From assembly GCF_051013375.1 (NCBI RefSeq), contig NZ_CP142125.1: a stretch of 64,000 nt of DNA; one strand, 5' to 3'. How positions within the stretch are numbered: position 1 is the first letter of the stretch; each line of letters opens with the position of its first letter. Position numbers and translations under genes: made by a program. Source of the stretch: Kordia algicida (GTDB taxonomy: Bacteria > Bacteroidota > Bacteroidia > Flavobacteriales > Flavobacteriaceae). Positions 25,278 to 33,704 of this stretch are shown one piece after another. The notes under the pieces were generated by a model that was not told the origin of the DNA, did not search any database, and saw only the letters and a list, made by a program, of their open reading frames with translations.

Positions 25278-26115
25278 ATGAAAAGAGTATTGATACCCGT
25301 AGATTTTGCTTTTAATAGCTATGACACCATTGACTATATAATTAGTTTTTTTAAAAAAGAAAAGTGTGATTTCTTTTTGTTAAATACTTATACTTATAAT
25401 TATAATGGACTCAATGCATTACATATACTTCAGTCTGATGACGATTGGTTTGAAAAACCCAAACGTAATTCAGAAGAAAAATTAGCGCTAATTGTCAATA
25501 AATATAACTTCAACAATAAAAATAAGAATCATAGTTTTCATGGAATTTCTTCTTGTATCAAACTTATTGAGGGAATAAAAAAAACTATTAAAGAAAAAAA
25601 TATTGATTTAGTAGTTGCTACAAGTAAGGTTATTGATAAACATTCCTCATACAGTAAAAATATTAAAAAGATAATTGAAAATATTCAAAAATGTATGGTA
25701 ATGGTTATTCCAAACTTAATCGATTTAAATAAAAAACCTGAATTCATTTTAGCATCAAGTTTTGTAAATAAAATACCCTATGAAGAATTAAAAAAATGGT
25801 CTAAGCTGGTTTGTATCGCCAATGGAAACTGTAAAAGTCACTGTACTAAGTGATATTGAAAGTATGACATTTAAACAAATTGAAAATCAAAATTTAGCCA
25901 TAAAACATTTAACAACTTTTTGCAATGTATTTATAACTATCGAATATATAAAAACGACTGAAGGTTTAAAAAAATTAATTCGTTATAGTAATGACTGTAT
26001 TGTGTCAATTATGAATAGCAAACCTAACATTTGGACTAGGTATGGTATTAGTCGATCTAAAATATCAAGATATAACTTTTCTCAAGCTACTCCCCTAATT
26101 GTTTTACATTCGTAA
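25278..26115 (+). pseudogene. Tandem universal stress protein, frame broken by one extra base
   Basis: The first domain (KRVLIPVDFAFNSYDT start, DLVVATSK) and the shorter second domain, ending TPLIVLHS, make a two-domain UspA-type protein of about 279 residues. The frame breaks at 25,826-25,828, where AAA stands for AA (ATGGAAACTG). Removing one A gives VCIANGTVKVTVLSD and restores the frame to the stop at 26,115. The ATP-binding G-2x-G-9x-G(S/T) motif is not clear, so ligand binding is uncertain. Same break context as the kinase, amidohydrolase and sucC. Confidence 0.7.
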
Positions 26116-26419
26116 TTAAGAACTTAACTAAAAACAATTTTTATCTGAACTTTGTAACCATATAAAACACAGAGTTGATAAAATATGTATATACAATTAA
26201 CACACAACACATTTAAAAAAAAATAAGCGAAATTGAATTCTTTAATCCAATTGAAACAGAATTGATTAAAGATGAATAAAAATATAAAGCTTACAATAAT
26301 TCGATTGATATAGACTATATCTGTATATTCTAGTAATTCATAAATACAGGCATTTTGGATAATCAAAATAATTTTGACAAGTTGTATATTTTAAAGTTAT
26401 AGACAAATCAGCACCTATC

Positions 26420-26443
26420 AAACAGACAATAAAGTGTCTGTTT
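26420..26443 (+). terminator. Short hairpin upstream of the peptidase remnant
   Basis: Stem AAACAGACA / TGTCTGTTT with a 6-base loop, followed by GATTTAATAAA. It lies at the point where homology to the M15 gene begins. Weak as a terminator because the T-run is short. Confidence 0.4.
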
Positions 26444-26721
26444 GATTTAATAAATTCGGGAGTAAGAAGTGATTGGTATTATCGAAAGGTAGTGCGAAGT
26501 TTCTATGTCGTTATACGAAATATCGACACGTATGGCAGTTAATTGGGTGTGTCCTCAACAGACATTAGAAATCAATTAGTGTATGAAGTATAGAACATTA
26601 GATTTAACGGAATTGATGTGGGTAGAAAATTTGTACATCTTGATACCGATGAAAATAAAAGTCAATATGTAGCTTGAGGATATCCTTCGGGGAGACGACC
26701 AGATATAAATCCTTTTGTGTG
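26441..26721 (+). pseudogene. Remnant of an M15 peptidase 3' end
   Basis: About 280 bases align with 15,045-15,327, the 3' half of the intact M15 gene. They start at TTTGATT and end at AATCCTTTTGTGTGA (intact: AATCCTTTTGTATAA). The last 88 bases differ at about seven positions. The copy has internal stops and small indels and no 5' half, so it is non-functional. It marks a second, mostly lost copy of the block. Confidence 0.85.
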
Positions 26722-26728
26722 ATCTTAT

Positions 26729-26900
26729 TAAATAATTAAATGTATATTGGTCAAATAAAACTGTGTCAAACACAAGGTAATTTTTTAGCATGTGACCATT
26801 AAAAATTAAAAAATAAAAAGTATCTTTTTGAAGTATGGTTTTGCATAGAAACGACATAGTTTTGCAAATCTATGAGTTTTTAAGACACTGATTTTTAGTG
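26729..26900 (+). repeat. Island right-end repeat, copy 2
   Basis: Matches 19,392-19,565 with few differences and directly follows the M15 remnant. Right of it begins what looks like core chromosome (surface-glycan genes). It probably marks the right boundary of the accessory region. Confidence 0.8.
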
Positions 26901-26924
26901 ATTTGAAAAAATGGCTTTTTGGCT

Positions 26925-27055
26925 CACAACTCACAACTCACAACTCACAACCCAAAACCCAAAACCCGTAATATCGAGCGTAGTCGAGATATGCTATGTC
27001 GAGCGTAGTCGAGATACAAAAACTAAGTGTGCTGAGCGGAGTCGAAGCACCAACG
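26925..27055. repeat. Simple tandem repeat plus short palindromic repeats
   Basis: Tandem AACTCAC and then AACCCAA/AACCCGT units (26,925-26,970) are followed by two copies of TCGAGCGTAGTCGAGAT and a related GTGCTGAGCGGAGTCGAAGC. The latter type is dispersed in this chromosome (also near 38,733 and in shortened form near 30,118). REP-like; it forms the 3' end of the glycosyltransferase gene. Confidence 0.65.
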
Positions 27056-28177
27056 TTCCAAATACTGTTCTGCCACACTTTCGTACTCATGAAATTCCTC
27101 CACAAAAGCACGTGCATTCTTACCAATATCAATCAATTCTTCAGGGTTTTCAATCAGGTGACTCAACTTTGTAACCAAATCATCAACACTTGGCGTTGCA
27201 TTAATCAGTACAGTTTTCTCTAACTTATAAAACGCTAAAAAATCGTTCTCAGCTCCCGAAAAAACAACTTTTCCTTTCGCCATCGCTTCCAAAGCATTAT
27301 ATCCTTGATCGTAACCATACAACTGATCCATAATAATATGCGCTTCATCATACACCTTAATATATTCGTCATACGGCAAACTATATGCAGTCTTTACAGA
27401 AACGCGATTCGGATACTTTTCTTCAACAATTTTCAATGCTTTCTCAATCAAATCATTTCCTTTCTTCAAAAAATTCACCTTATTTACGCCGTGAAAAATA
27501 CATACCTTTCCCTCACAGGTCAAAGGTTTGTACTGTAAAGAATCTACATTAATAGGAAACGGTACAAGTGGCAACACTTTCGGATGATTTCTATACGCCA
27601 TCTCATAATCAAAATTCGCAGGAATCACACCTTTAACATGCGCTATCACAAAATGGTGCAATTTCTCATGCGATTTCGACAAATACTGTAACGAATACTG
27701 AAACCACTTTTTTGTGCTTTTATCATTCACATACGACGTCAGCATATGATACGGAAGATTGGCATTCAAAATAAAATTCACATAATGAAAATCATCGCCA
27801 CAAGAAGACAAAAACACCTTTTCATTATGCTCAAAAAGATATTTTAATAACTTTCGTTCTACAAACGGCGTTGTCGCAAATGGAAACTCGTTAATCAACT
27901 GTACAACATCAAAATTGCGAAACGATTTTCTATGTTTATAAAAGCGATACGCAATTTCAACAAAAGCAATATCAATCTTACAAACTCTAAACAATAATTG
28001 GCGGAAAGCATTCGGAAACTTTTTTTCGAAGAAAGTAGCTTCAAGCGAAACATCAATTGGGTAGTTTTTAAAGCTATCAGCACGGCCGATTAATGTAACA
28101 TCGTGACCTAATTGCTGTAGACCTTCTTTGAGCGAATTATGAAATCTACTGTATTCTCCTACCAATAATATTCGCAT
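27023..28177 (-). CDS. Glycosyltransferase, GT4-like
   Basis: Encodes 384 residues with a GT-B plan: N-terminal MRILLVGEYSRFHNSL, where an acceptor-binding domain starts; a long linker; then C-terminal YDQGYNALEAMAKGKVVFSG, the usual donor-sugar E-x7-E region. It probably adds a sugar in capsule, exopolysaccharide or lipopolysaccharide synthesis. The last dozen residues (CFDSAQHT) are encoded by the dispersed repeat, so the native stop seems lost. Divergent from the next glycosyltransferase across 38 bases. Confidence 0.75.
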   Translation of the reverse strand: MRILLVGEYSRFHNSLKEGLQQLGHDVTLIGRADSFKNYPIDVSLEATFFEKKFPNAFRQLLFRVCKIDIAFVEIAYRFYKHRKSFRNFDVVQLINEFPFATTPFVERKLLKYLFEHNEKVFLSSCGDDFHYVNFILNANLPYHMLTSYVNDKSTKKWFQYSLQYLSKSHEKLHHFVIAHVKGVIPANFDYEMAYRNHPKVLPLVPFPINVDSLQYKPLTCEGKVCIFHGVNKVNFLKKGNDLIEKALKIVEEKYPNRVSVKTAYSLPYDEYIKVYDEAHIIMDQLYGYDQGYNALEAMAKGKVVFSGAENDFLAFYKLEKTVLINATPSVDDLVTKLSHLIENPEELIDIGKNARAFVEEFHEYESVAEQYLERWCFDSAQHT

Positions 28178-28183
28178 AAACAG

Positions 28184-28191
28184 TATATTTG
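28184..28191 (+). promoter_or_regulatory. Bacteroidota -7 promoter box
   Basis: TATATTTG matches the TAnnTTTG box, 24 bases before the ATG at 28,216 in a 38-base divergent gap. No good -33 TTTG is visible. Confidence 0.5.
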
Positions 28192-28215
28192 CGTGAAAGA
28201 TAGTAGGAAAACTTT

Positions 28216-29301
28216 ATGCTGCAAAATTCTAAAAAGAAAATCTGTATAATTGTCGATTGTTTGAGTGGCGGTGGCGCGGAAAAACAAGCGGCTAACTTTT
28301 CCAAATCTTTACACAAATACGGATTTGAAGTTTCAATTATTTCATTAAAAAATCAAATTACGTACGATTACGAAGGAACGTTGTATAATCTTGGAGAAAA
28401 CGAAGCTTCCATAAAAATCATCAAACAAATTCAGAAGTTCTTCGCGTTCAAAAAAGTATACAGAAAAAGCAATGCAGACATGTATATTGACTTCCGATCG
28501 CGCAGTCGTTTCTTCATGGAATACTTACTGCACAAATACATCTTTGAAGCAAAAAAGATGATAATGATGGTGCACAGTTATCATACGGAATGGCACATCC
28601 CGAAAGGAAAAACATTCAAAAAAATATACAATGAGATACATGCTGTCGTGGCGGTTTCGGAAGCAATTGAAGACAAATTAGGAAAAGAGTACGACTTTGA
28701 AAATCTCTTAAGTATTCCTAATTATATCACTGCCGTAGAACGGAATCAGGAAGAAAATTCGATCGTAAAAGACGAGTATATTATTGCTGTTGGTCGTTTG
28801 CAGAATGACATCAAGCAATTTGATCGTCTGATTGAAACTTATCACGCGTCAAAACTTGCAGAAAAAGGAATAAAACTATTCATTTGCGGCGAAGGAGACG
28901 ACAAAAAAGCATTGCAAAAACTCATTACCGACTTACAACTCAATGAGCATGTAAAACTCTTAGGATTTGTAGAAAATATAGCGGAATACATCAAAAATGC
29001 AAAATATTTAGTCTTATCGAGTAGGGTAGAAGGATTTCCAATGGTTTTACTAGAAGCATTGCAACAAAAAACGCCTGTCATTGCTTTTGATTGTAAATCG
29101 GGTCCAAGTGAAATCATTCAACATAAAATCAATGGTTTGCTCGTTGAAGATCAAAACTTTGCGAATTTGAAAGATGCAATGCTACTGTTAATCGAAAATA
29201 TGGAATTGTATATGAATTGTAAACAAAATACAGTATCTTCCATATTAAAATTTACCGAAAAACCCGTAATCCAACAATGGATTCAACTCATAAACATCTA
29301 A
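28216..29301 (+). CDS. Glycosyltransferase family 4
   Basis: Encodes 361 residues. N-terminal GGGAEKQAANFSKSL is the GT4 acceptor-domain signature. AVGRLQNDIKQFDRLI begins the donor domain and RVEGFPMVLLEALQQKTPVI is the GT4 E-x7-E region. Cytosolic sugar transfer in surface-glycan assembly, substrate unknown. It is 3 bases before the ketoisomerase gene, so the two are co-transcribed. Confidence 0.88.
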   Translation: MLQNSKKKICIIVDCLSGGGAEKQAANFSKSLHKYGFEVSIISLKNQITYDYEGTLYNLGENEASIKIIKQIQKFFAFKKVYRKSNADMYIDFRSRSRFFMEYLLHKYIFEAKKMIMMVHSYHTEWHIPKGKTFKKIYNEIHAVVAVSEAIEDKLGKEYDFENLLSIPNYITAVERNQEENSIVKDEYIIAVGRLQNDIKQFDRLIETYHASKLAEKGIKLFICGEGDDKKALQKLITDLQLNEHVKLLGFVENIAEYIKNAKYLVLSSRVEGFPMVLLEALQQKTPVIAFDCKSGPSEIIQHKINGLLVEDQNFANLKDAMLLLIENMELYMNCKQNTVSSILKFTEKPVIQQWIQLINI

Positions 29302-29304
29302 CCT

Positions 29305-29730
29305 ATGTCTACAACTGTTGCTGATATTCAACTCATAACGATCCCCAAAATCGAAGACTTTAGAGGAAATATTTCTGTCATTGAAAAAGATACCATTCCT
29401 TTTAAATGCAAACGTGTGTATTACCTATACGACATTCCTAGTGGCGCAAAAAGAGGTGGACACGCACATGTAGAACAACACGAGGTTTTAATTGCACTAA
29501 GCGGAAGTTTTGAAGTCATCTTCAAAGATGGTACGAGCAACAGACGTATTTTACTCAACAAACCAAATCAAGGATGTCTCATTCCTCACGGAATTTGGCG
29601 CGAACTTGAAAACTTTTCTTCCGGAGCCGTTTGTTTGGTTTTAGCTTCTGATGAATTTGACGAATCTGACTATATTCGTGACTATCAAGACTATGTAATT
29701 ACCAAAGAAGATATTAAGCTTTTGAAGTAA
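29305..29730 (+). CDS. FdtA/WxcM-type sugar 3,4-ketoisomerase
   Basis: Encodes 141 residues of cupin fold with the FdtA/WxcM pattern: FRGNISVIE, KRVYYLYDIPSGAKRGGHAH (metal/active-site histidines), PHGIWRELENFSSGA and ASDEFDESDYIRDY. The family isomerises dTDP-4-keto-6-deoxyglucose at C3/C4 toward dTDP-amino sugars. The partner aminotransferase is not in the window. Confidence 0.85.
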   Translation: MSTTVADIQLITIPKIEDFRGNISVIEKDTIPFKCKRVYYLYDIPSGAKRGGHAHVEQHEVLIALSGSFEVIFKDGTSNRRILLNKPNQGCLIPHGIWRELENFSSGAVCLVLASDEFDESDYIRDYQDYVITKEDIKLLK

Positions 29731-30144
29731 AAAAGTATTGAGAATTGAGATATTAGTATTGAGAAGTTTCAAAGGAAACTAAGAATTATAAAACTGCGAT
29801 CTGTCATTACGAGCGAAAGCAAAGTAATCTCATTATTTCATGACAGAATTATTCTTTAAAACAAACAGATTGCCGCGTCATGCTTCCTCGCAAAGAAGTT
29901 TCAAAAACTTGCTAAAAATTAGTGAAAATTAATTCTGTAAGAAACTACCAAAAAACAATTCGTGAATTCGTGGTAAAAAAAGTATTGAGTATTGAGATGT
30001 TAGTATTGAGTAAGTTTCAAAGGAAACTTAAAACAAAAAAGAATCCATACTTTTTAAAATCCAAATTATACGATCAGGAACAACCTTAAATGATTAAATT
30101 TTTAAATCATTGAATTGAGCGAAGTCGAAAGGAAGCGAAAAAAC
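29731..30144. repeat. Gene-free stretch with short dispersed repeats
   Basis: Two copies of AGTATTGAGTA/AATTGAGATATTAGTATTGAG-like sequence (29,733-29,780 and 29,980-30,030) flank AT-rich DNA. Near 30,075-30,135 is a fragment related to the 46-kb tandem repeat (ACAACCTTAAATGATTAAAT, then TTGAATTGAGCGAAGTCG). No gene is seen. Confidence 0.5.
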
Positions 30145-31086
30145 CTAAAACGAAGTCACTCGAATATTCCGTTTCAATAAAAATCCTTTTACTTTCTTCA
30201 AGAACAACAACACAAATCGTGGACTTTTTAATAATAGCCGTTGTTTGAAAGTCAAATTGCTGTAGTCAATATGTTGCAACATGGCGTTTCGTTGCGGAAT
30301 GGCATTCTCAAAACTATACATCGACGCAAAAATATATCGATACAAATCTAAATATTTTTTCAAAGAAGAATTCTCTTTCGCTAAATCTTCATATTTGTCC
30401 AAATCGGGTAAAGCTTTACTAACAATCGAATTCTTACTCATCTGATTAGGAACATCAAAACGTACTTCCGACAACGCTTCATAATGATATGCAACACGAT
30501 ATTGAGAACCGTATTTAATATAAAAATCAATATCTTCTGCAAAAGTAATTTTGGAATCAAACACTTCTTTTTCCGTACAAATATCTTTCTTAAAAGCAAC
30601 GCTACTCTGTAAAAAAATAGGTTGAAACATGCTTGCTTCAAAAAAATCAGGAACCAAAAACGAAGTTCCTTGCAAAGATGCAGAAATGTTTTTTTGTGGC
30701 ACTAAATCTTCTTGTGAAGTATAAGTTTCCACATAATCTGTTCCAAAAATAACAGCTTCAGGGAAAGAATCGTATAAGCTTTTAATCGTTTCCAAAAACG
30801 TAGGAAGCCATAAATCATCTGCATCTAACAAAGCAATAATAGTTCCTTTAGCTTTCGAAATTCCATGATTTCTCGTTGCGGAAAGTCCTAAATTCTTCGG
30901 GTTTTCAATCAGGCGAATACGTTCATCAGAAAACTGTGAAACAACCGCAACACTATCATCTGTGCTTGCATCATTCACAATCAATAATTCAAAATCCACA
31001 AAAGTCTGTTGCAACACACTCTGCACAGTTTGTTGCACATATTTTTCTTTATTATACAGTGGAATAATTACAGAGAAAAGTGGCAT
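30145..31086 (-). CDS. Glycosyltransferase family 2
   Basis: Encodes 313 residues: SVIIPLYNKEKYVQQTVQSV, NDASTDDS and LDADD (DxD metal/nucleotide-sugar motif) are classic GT2 (GT-A). Predicted inner-face transfer of a sugar in surface-glycan assembly. It shares its first base with the stop of the next upstream gene, so these minus-strand genes form one operon. Confidence 0.88.
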   Translation of the reverse strand: MPLFSVIIPLYNKEKYVQQTVQSVLQQTFVDFELLIVNDASTDDSVAVVSQFSDERIRLIENPKNLGLSATRNHGISKAKGTIIALLDADDLWLPTFLETIKSLYDSFPEAVIFGTDYVETYTSQEDLVPQKNISASLQGTSFLVPDFFEASMFQPIFLQSSVAFKKDICTEKEVFDSKITFAEDIDFYIKYGSQYRVAYHYEALSEVRFDVPNQMSKNSIVSKALPDLDKYEDLAKENSSLKKYLDLYRYIFASMYSFENAIPQRNAMLQHIDYSNLTFKQRLLLKSPRFVLLFLKKVKGFLLKRNIRVTSF

Positions 31087-31982
31087 TATTGACGTTTATC
31101 TAAATAACAAAGATACGTTAATCTATACAAGTCAAAAACAAACATCGAAGGATTGTTGGAAAGTAAATTTCTCTCAAATCGTTTTCCAAACCAACGATAC
31201 ATTGCCGATAATAAATGATGTATACCAAACTTCTTTACACGTGCAAACACTTTCGTAATCAATATATCATCGTGTGCTATCAAGTTATTTTTTAAGAAAA
31301 CAATCAGTACTTCTACCGATTCCATCGACTTTCTAATAAATTCCTTACTCGTATCCAAACCTAAATGATACACAGGATTGTCAATATGTGTTAGATGTAC
31401 TTCGGCATGTTTCAAATCGTTTGCAAACAACGTATCTTCATGGCGCGCATTCGGAATGTCTTCGTTGAACTTTACTTTTTGAAACACCGACTTTTTAATC
31501 AAAAAACTCAAAGTTAAAAAACGCAAATACAAAGCTTCTTCGCGTTGTTTTACACTCAATGCTTCACGTTCTTTTCCGTAAACCCAACGCAATACATTTT
31601 CTTGTTTTGGCTTTGTTTTCTGATACAAAATTCCGCCGTAAATCACTTCTTTTTCTTCCGAAATCGTTTCCACATACTTCGTAATAAAATCTTTATTTAC
31701 AGGAATTACATCGGCATCTAAAAATAACAACCAATCATATTTTGCTTCTTGCGCAAGTAAATTCCGAATTCGGCTGCGACCAATATTTTCAGGTAACACT
31801 TTATAAACGGCATTCGAAAACGTATTAATACGCTCGTTTTGCTTGATGGTTGCTTGATCGTTAGAATGGTCATCCAAACATAAAATCTCAAAAATATAGT
31901 CCGTTTTTGCAAGCTGTGCGTGGATTTCTTCAACCAAAGAAGAAATATCGTAATCGTATGTAGGGATAAGGATTGACAACAT
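31086..31982 (-). CDS. Glycosyltransferase family 2
   Basis: Encodes 298 residues: SILIPTYDYDISSLVEEIH, DDHSND and FLDADVIP (DxD-like) fit GT2. A later RHEDTLFANDL resembles the ED motif that supplies the catalytic base in GT2 enzymes. One-base overlaps on both sides tie it to the methyltransferase and the other GT2 gene. Confidence 0.85.
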   Translation of the reverse strand: MLSILIPTYDYDISSLVEEIHAQLAKTDYIFEILCLDDHSNDQATIKQNERINTFSNAVYKVLPENIGRSRIRNLLAQEAKYDWLLFLDADVIPVNKDFITKYVETISEEKEVIYGGILYQKTKPKQENVLRWVYGKEREALSVKQREEALYLRFLTLSFLIKKSVFQKVKFNEDIPNARHEDTLFANDLKHAEVHLTHIDNPVYHLGLDTSKEFIRKSMESVEVLIVFLKNNLIAHDDILITKVFARVKKFGIHHLLSAMYRWFGKRFERNLLSNNPSMFVFDLYRLTYLCYLDKRQ

Positions 31983-32719
31983 TATTTGGTGGCAATTAAA
32001 ACAGTTTCGGGCGATGCAAATCCAAAATAAGCATCATTTTCTTGAGGTGAGAAAGATAATACTTTTACGCTAAAACCAACCTGAATTAAGCGTGTTTTTA
32101 ATCCTTCCGGAGAATACACACGAACATGATCTTCCTGTCCAAAATGTTTTAACCGATCTGCTTCACTCGTAATGCGTTCGTCTTCGTAAATTTCACCAGT
32201 TTTAAAAGGAGTTTGAATCAGCACATTTCCACCAGATTTGATAACTCTGTATAATTCCTGCATCGCTTTGCTATCATCAGGAATATGTTCTAAGACATGA
32301 AAACAAATAATAGTATCAAAAGAAGCATCTTTTTGGTCAATATTAGTAATATCAAACCGATAATCGGCAATAAACTCGTCTTCATAATCGGACGTAACAT
32401 AGTTGATATCCGAACGTTTTTTAAGTTTCCTGTAGATATTTCGTGAAGGTGAAAAATGTAAAATAGTGCCTTTTAAATAATCTTCTGAATTAAGAATTTT
32501 CCAAAGTCTACGATTTCTAGCTAAGCTTCCGCAGAATGGACATAGCAAATCGTTGTTGTCAAGTTGAATAAACGATCGTAACTTTTTCTTGCAAACGCCG
32601 CATTGGTGAGCATTTCCCAAATAAAAAACACCGTGAAAAAACCGAAAAAACGGCTCGTTTTGAAAGATGAAACGACTCGGAATGAGCTTTTTAACTGTTG
32701 TTTTAAGTGAATTATACAT
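31982..32719 (-). CDS. SAM-dependent methyltransferase with N-terminal zinc ribbon
   Basis: Encodes about 245 residues from the ATG at 32,719, which overlaps the ftsE stop by 8 bases; the ATG at 32,755 would overlap it by 44. The N-terminus has CGVCKKKL and CPFCGSLARNRR, a zinc ribbon. The class I methyltransferase core follows: FDTIICFHVLEHIPDD and IKSGGNVLIQTPF. In this operon it may methylate a glycan or glycolipid; the substrate is unknown. Confidence 0.8.
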   Translation of the reverse strand: MYNSLKTTVKKLIPSRFIFQNEPFFRFFHGVFYLGNAHQCGVCKKKLRSFIQLDNNDLLCPFCGSLARNRRLWKILNSEDYLKGTILHFSPSRNIYRKLKKRSDINYVTSDYEDEFIADYRFDITNIDQKDASFDTIICFHVLEHIPDDSKAMQELYRVIKSGGNVLIQTPFKTGEIYEDERITSEADRLKHFGQEDHVRVYSPEGLKTRLIQVGFSVKVLSFSPQENDAYFGFASPETVLIATK

Positions 32720-33392
32720 TTTTCTGAACAACTTCAAACACTTTTCCTTCATCACATTTTAATGTCTTAGAAGGATATTTTAAAATTAATGCATAATCGT
32801 GTGTTGCCATTAAAATAGTGCGACCATTTTTATTAATTTCTTGCAACACTTGCATGACTTCAATACTTGTTTGCGGATCGAGATTTCCAGTTGGTTCATC
32901 GGCAATAATCAACTCCGGATCGTTCAACAATGCACGCGCAATGGCAATACGTTGTTGCTCTCCACCAGAAAGTTGATGTGGAAATTTGAAGTTTTTCGTT
33001 TTCATGCCAACCTTATCCAATACTTCATCAATCTTTGCCTGCATTTTGTCTTTATCTTTCCAGCCTGTTGCTTTCAAAACAAACAACAAATTATCAGCAA
33101 CTGTACGATCTTGAAGCAATTGAAAATCTTGAAAAACAATGCCCAATTTTCTTCGTAAAAACGGAATGTCTTTCTCTTTGAGTGTTTTCAAATCAAAATC
33201 AACCACTTTTCCTTCGCCATCTGTCAACGGCAAATCGCCATACAAAGTTTTCATAAAACTACTCTTTCCAGAACCAGTTTTTCCAATCAAATACACAAAA
33301 TCACCTTTATTGATAGTGAGATTGACATCTGAAAGAATCAAGTTTTCACGCTGAAAAATAGAAACGTTTCTAAGATTGAGAATTTGCTCCAT
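32712..33392 (-). CDS. ftsE: FtsE-type ABC ATPase
   Basis: Encodes 226 residues with Walker A GKTGSGKSS, signature LSGGEQQRIAIARAL, Walker B LIIADEPTGNLD and H-loop ATHD. Length and sequence fit FtsE, the ATPase of the FtsEX complex that drives peptidoglycan hydrolases at the septum. FtsX is not adjacent, which is usual in Flavobacteriia. LolD-like ATPases are similar, so the assignment is likely rather than certain. Confidence 0.8.
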   Translation of the reverse strand: MEQILNLRNVSIFQRENLILSDVNLTINKGDFVYLIGKTGSGKSSFMKTLYGDLPLTDGEGKVVDFDLKTLKEKDIPFLRRKLGIVFQDFQLLQDRTVADNLLFVLKATGWKDKDKMQAKIDEVLDKVGMKTKNFKFPHQLSGGEQQRIAIARALLNDPELIIADEPTGNLDPQTSIEVMQVLQEINKNGRTILMATHDYALILKYPSKTLKCDEGKVFEVVQKNV

Positions 33393-33704
33393 GAATTGTG
33401 TGTGATTTTAAATAGAATACACAAAGTAAACAATTAAACTGCAATACGAAAAACTTAATTCAATAAATGCAATATTTGTCACTACAAAACTTCGAAATGT
33501 AGAAATAGCAGTGTTAAGAAAATCCTAAATATTTCGTTGAAATTGCTTTTTAGCTGTCGCGGATATAATTATCCAAAAAAACACACGTTATCTATCTATA
33601 AATACAAAATTTCTTAACCTGTTAAAATTGGCGAAAGACATATATTTACGTTAAGTTTGTATGGAATAGAAATTCATTACAATTCTCATAAAACTACAAG
33701 ATTC

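Noticed and set aside
26911..27223. Two short plus-strand frames over the repeats at the island boundary
   Set aside because: Composed of the tandem AACTCAC and TCGAGCGTAGTCGAGAT repeats; no protein character.
33139..33354. Plus-strand frame opposite ftsE
   Set aside because: Antisense shadow of a conserved ATPase.
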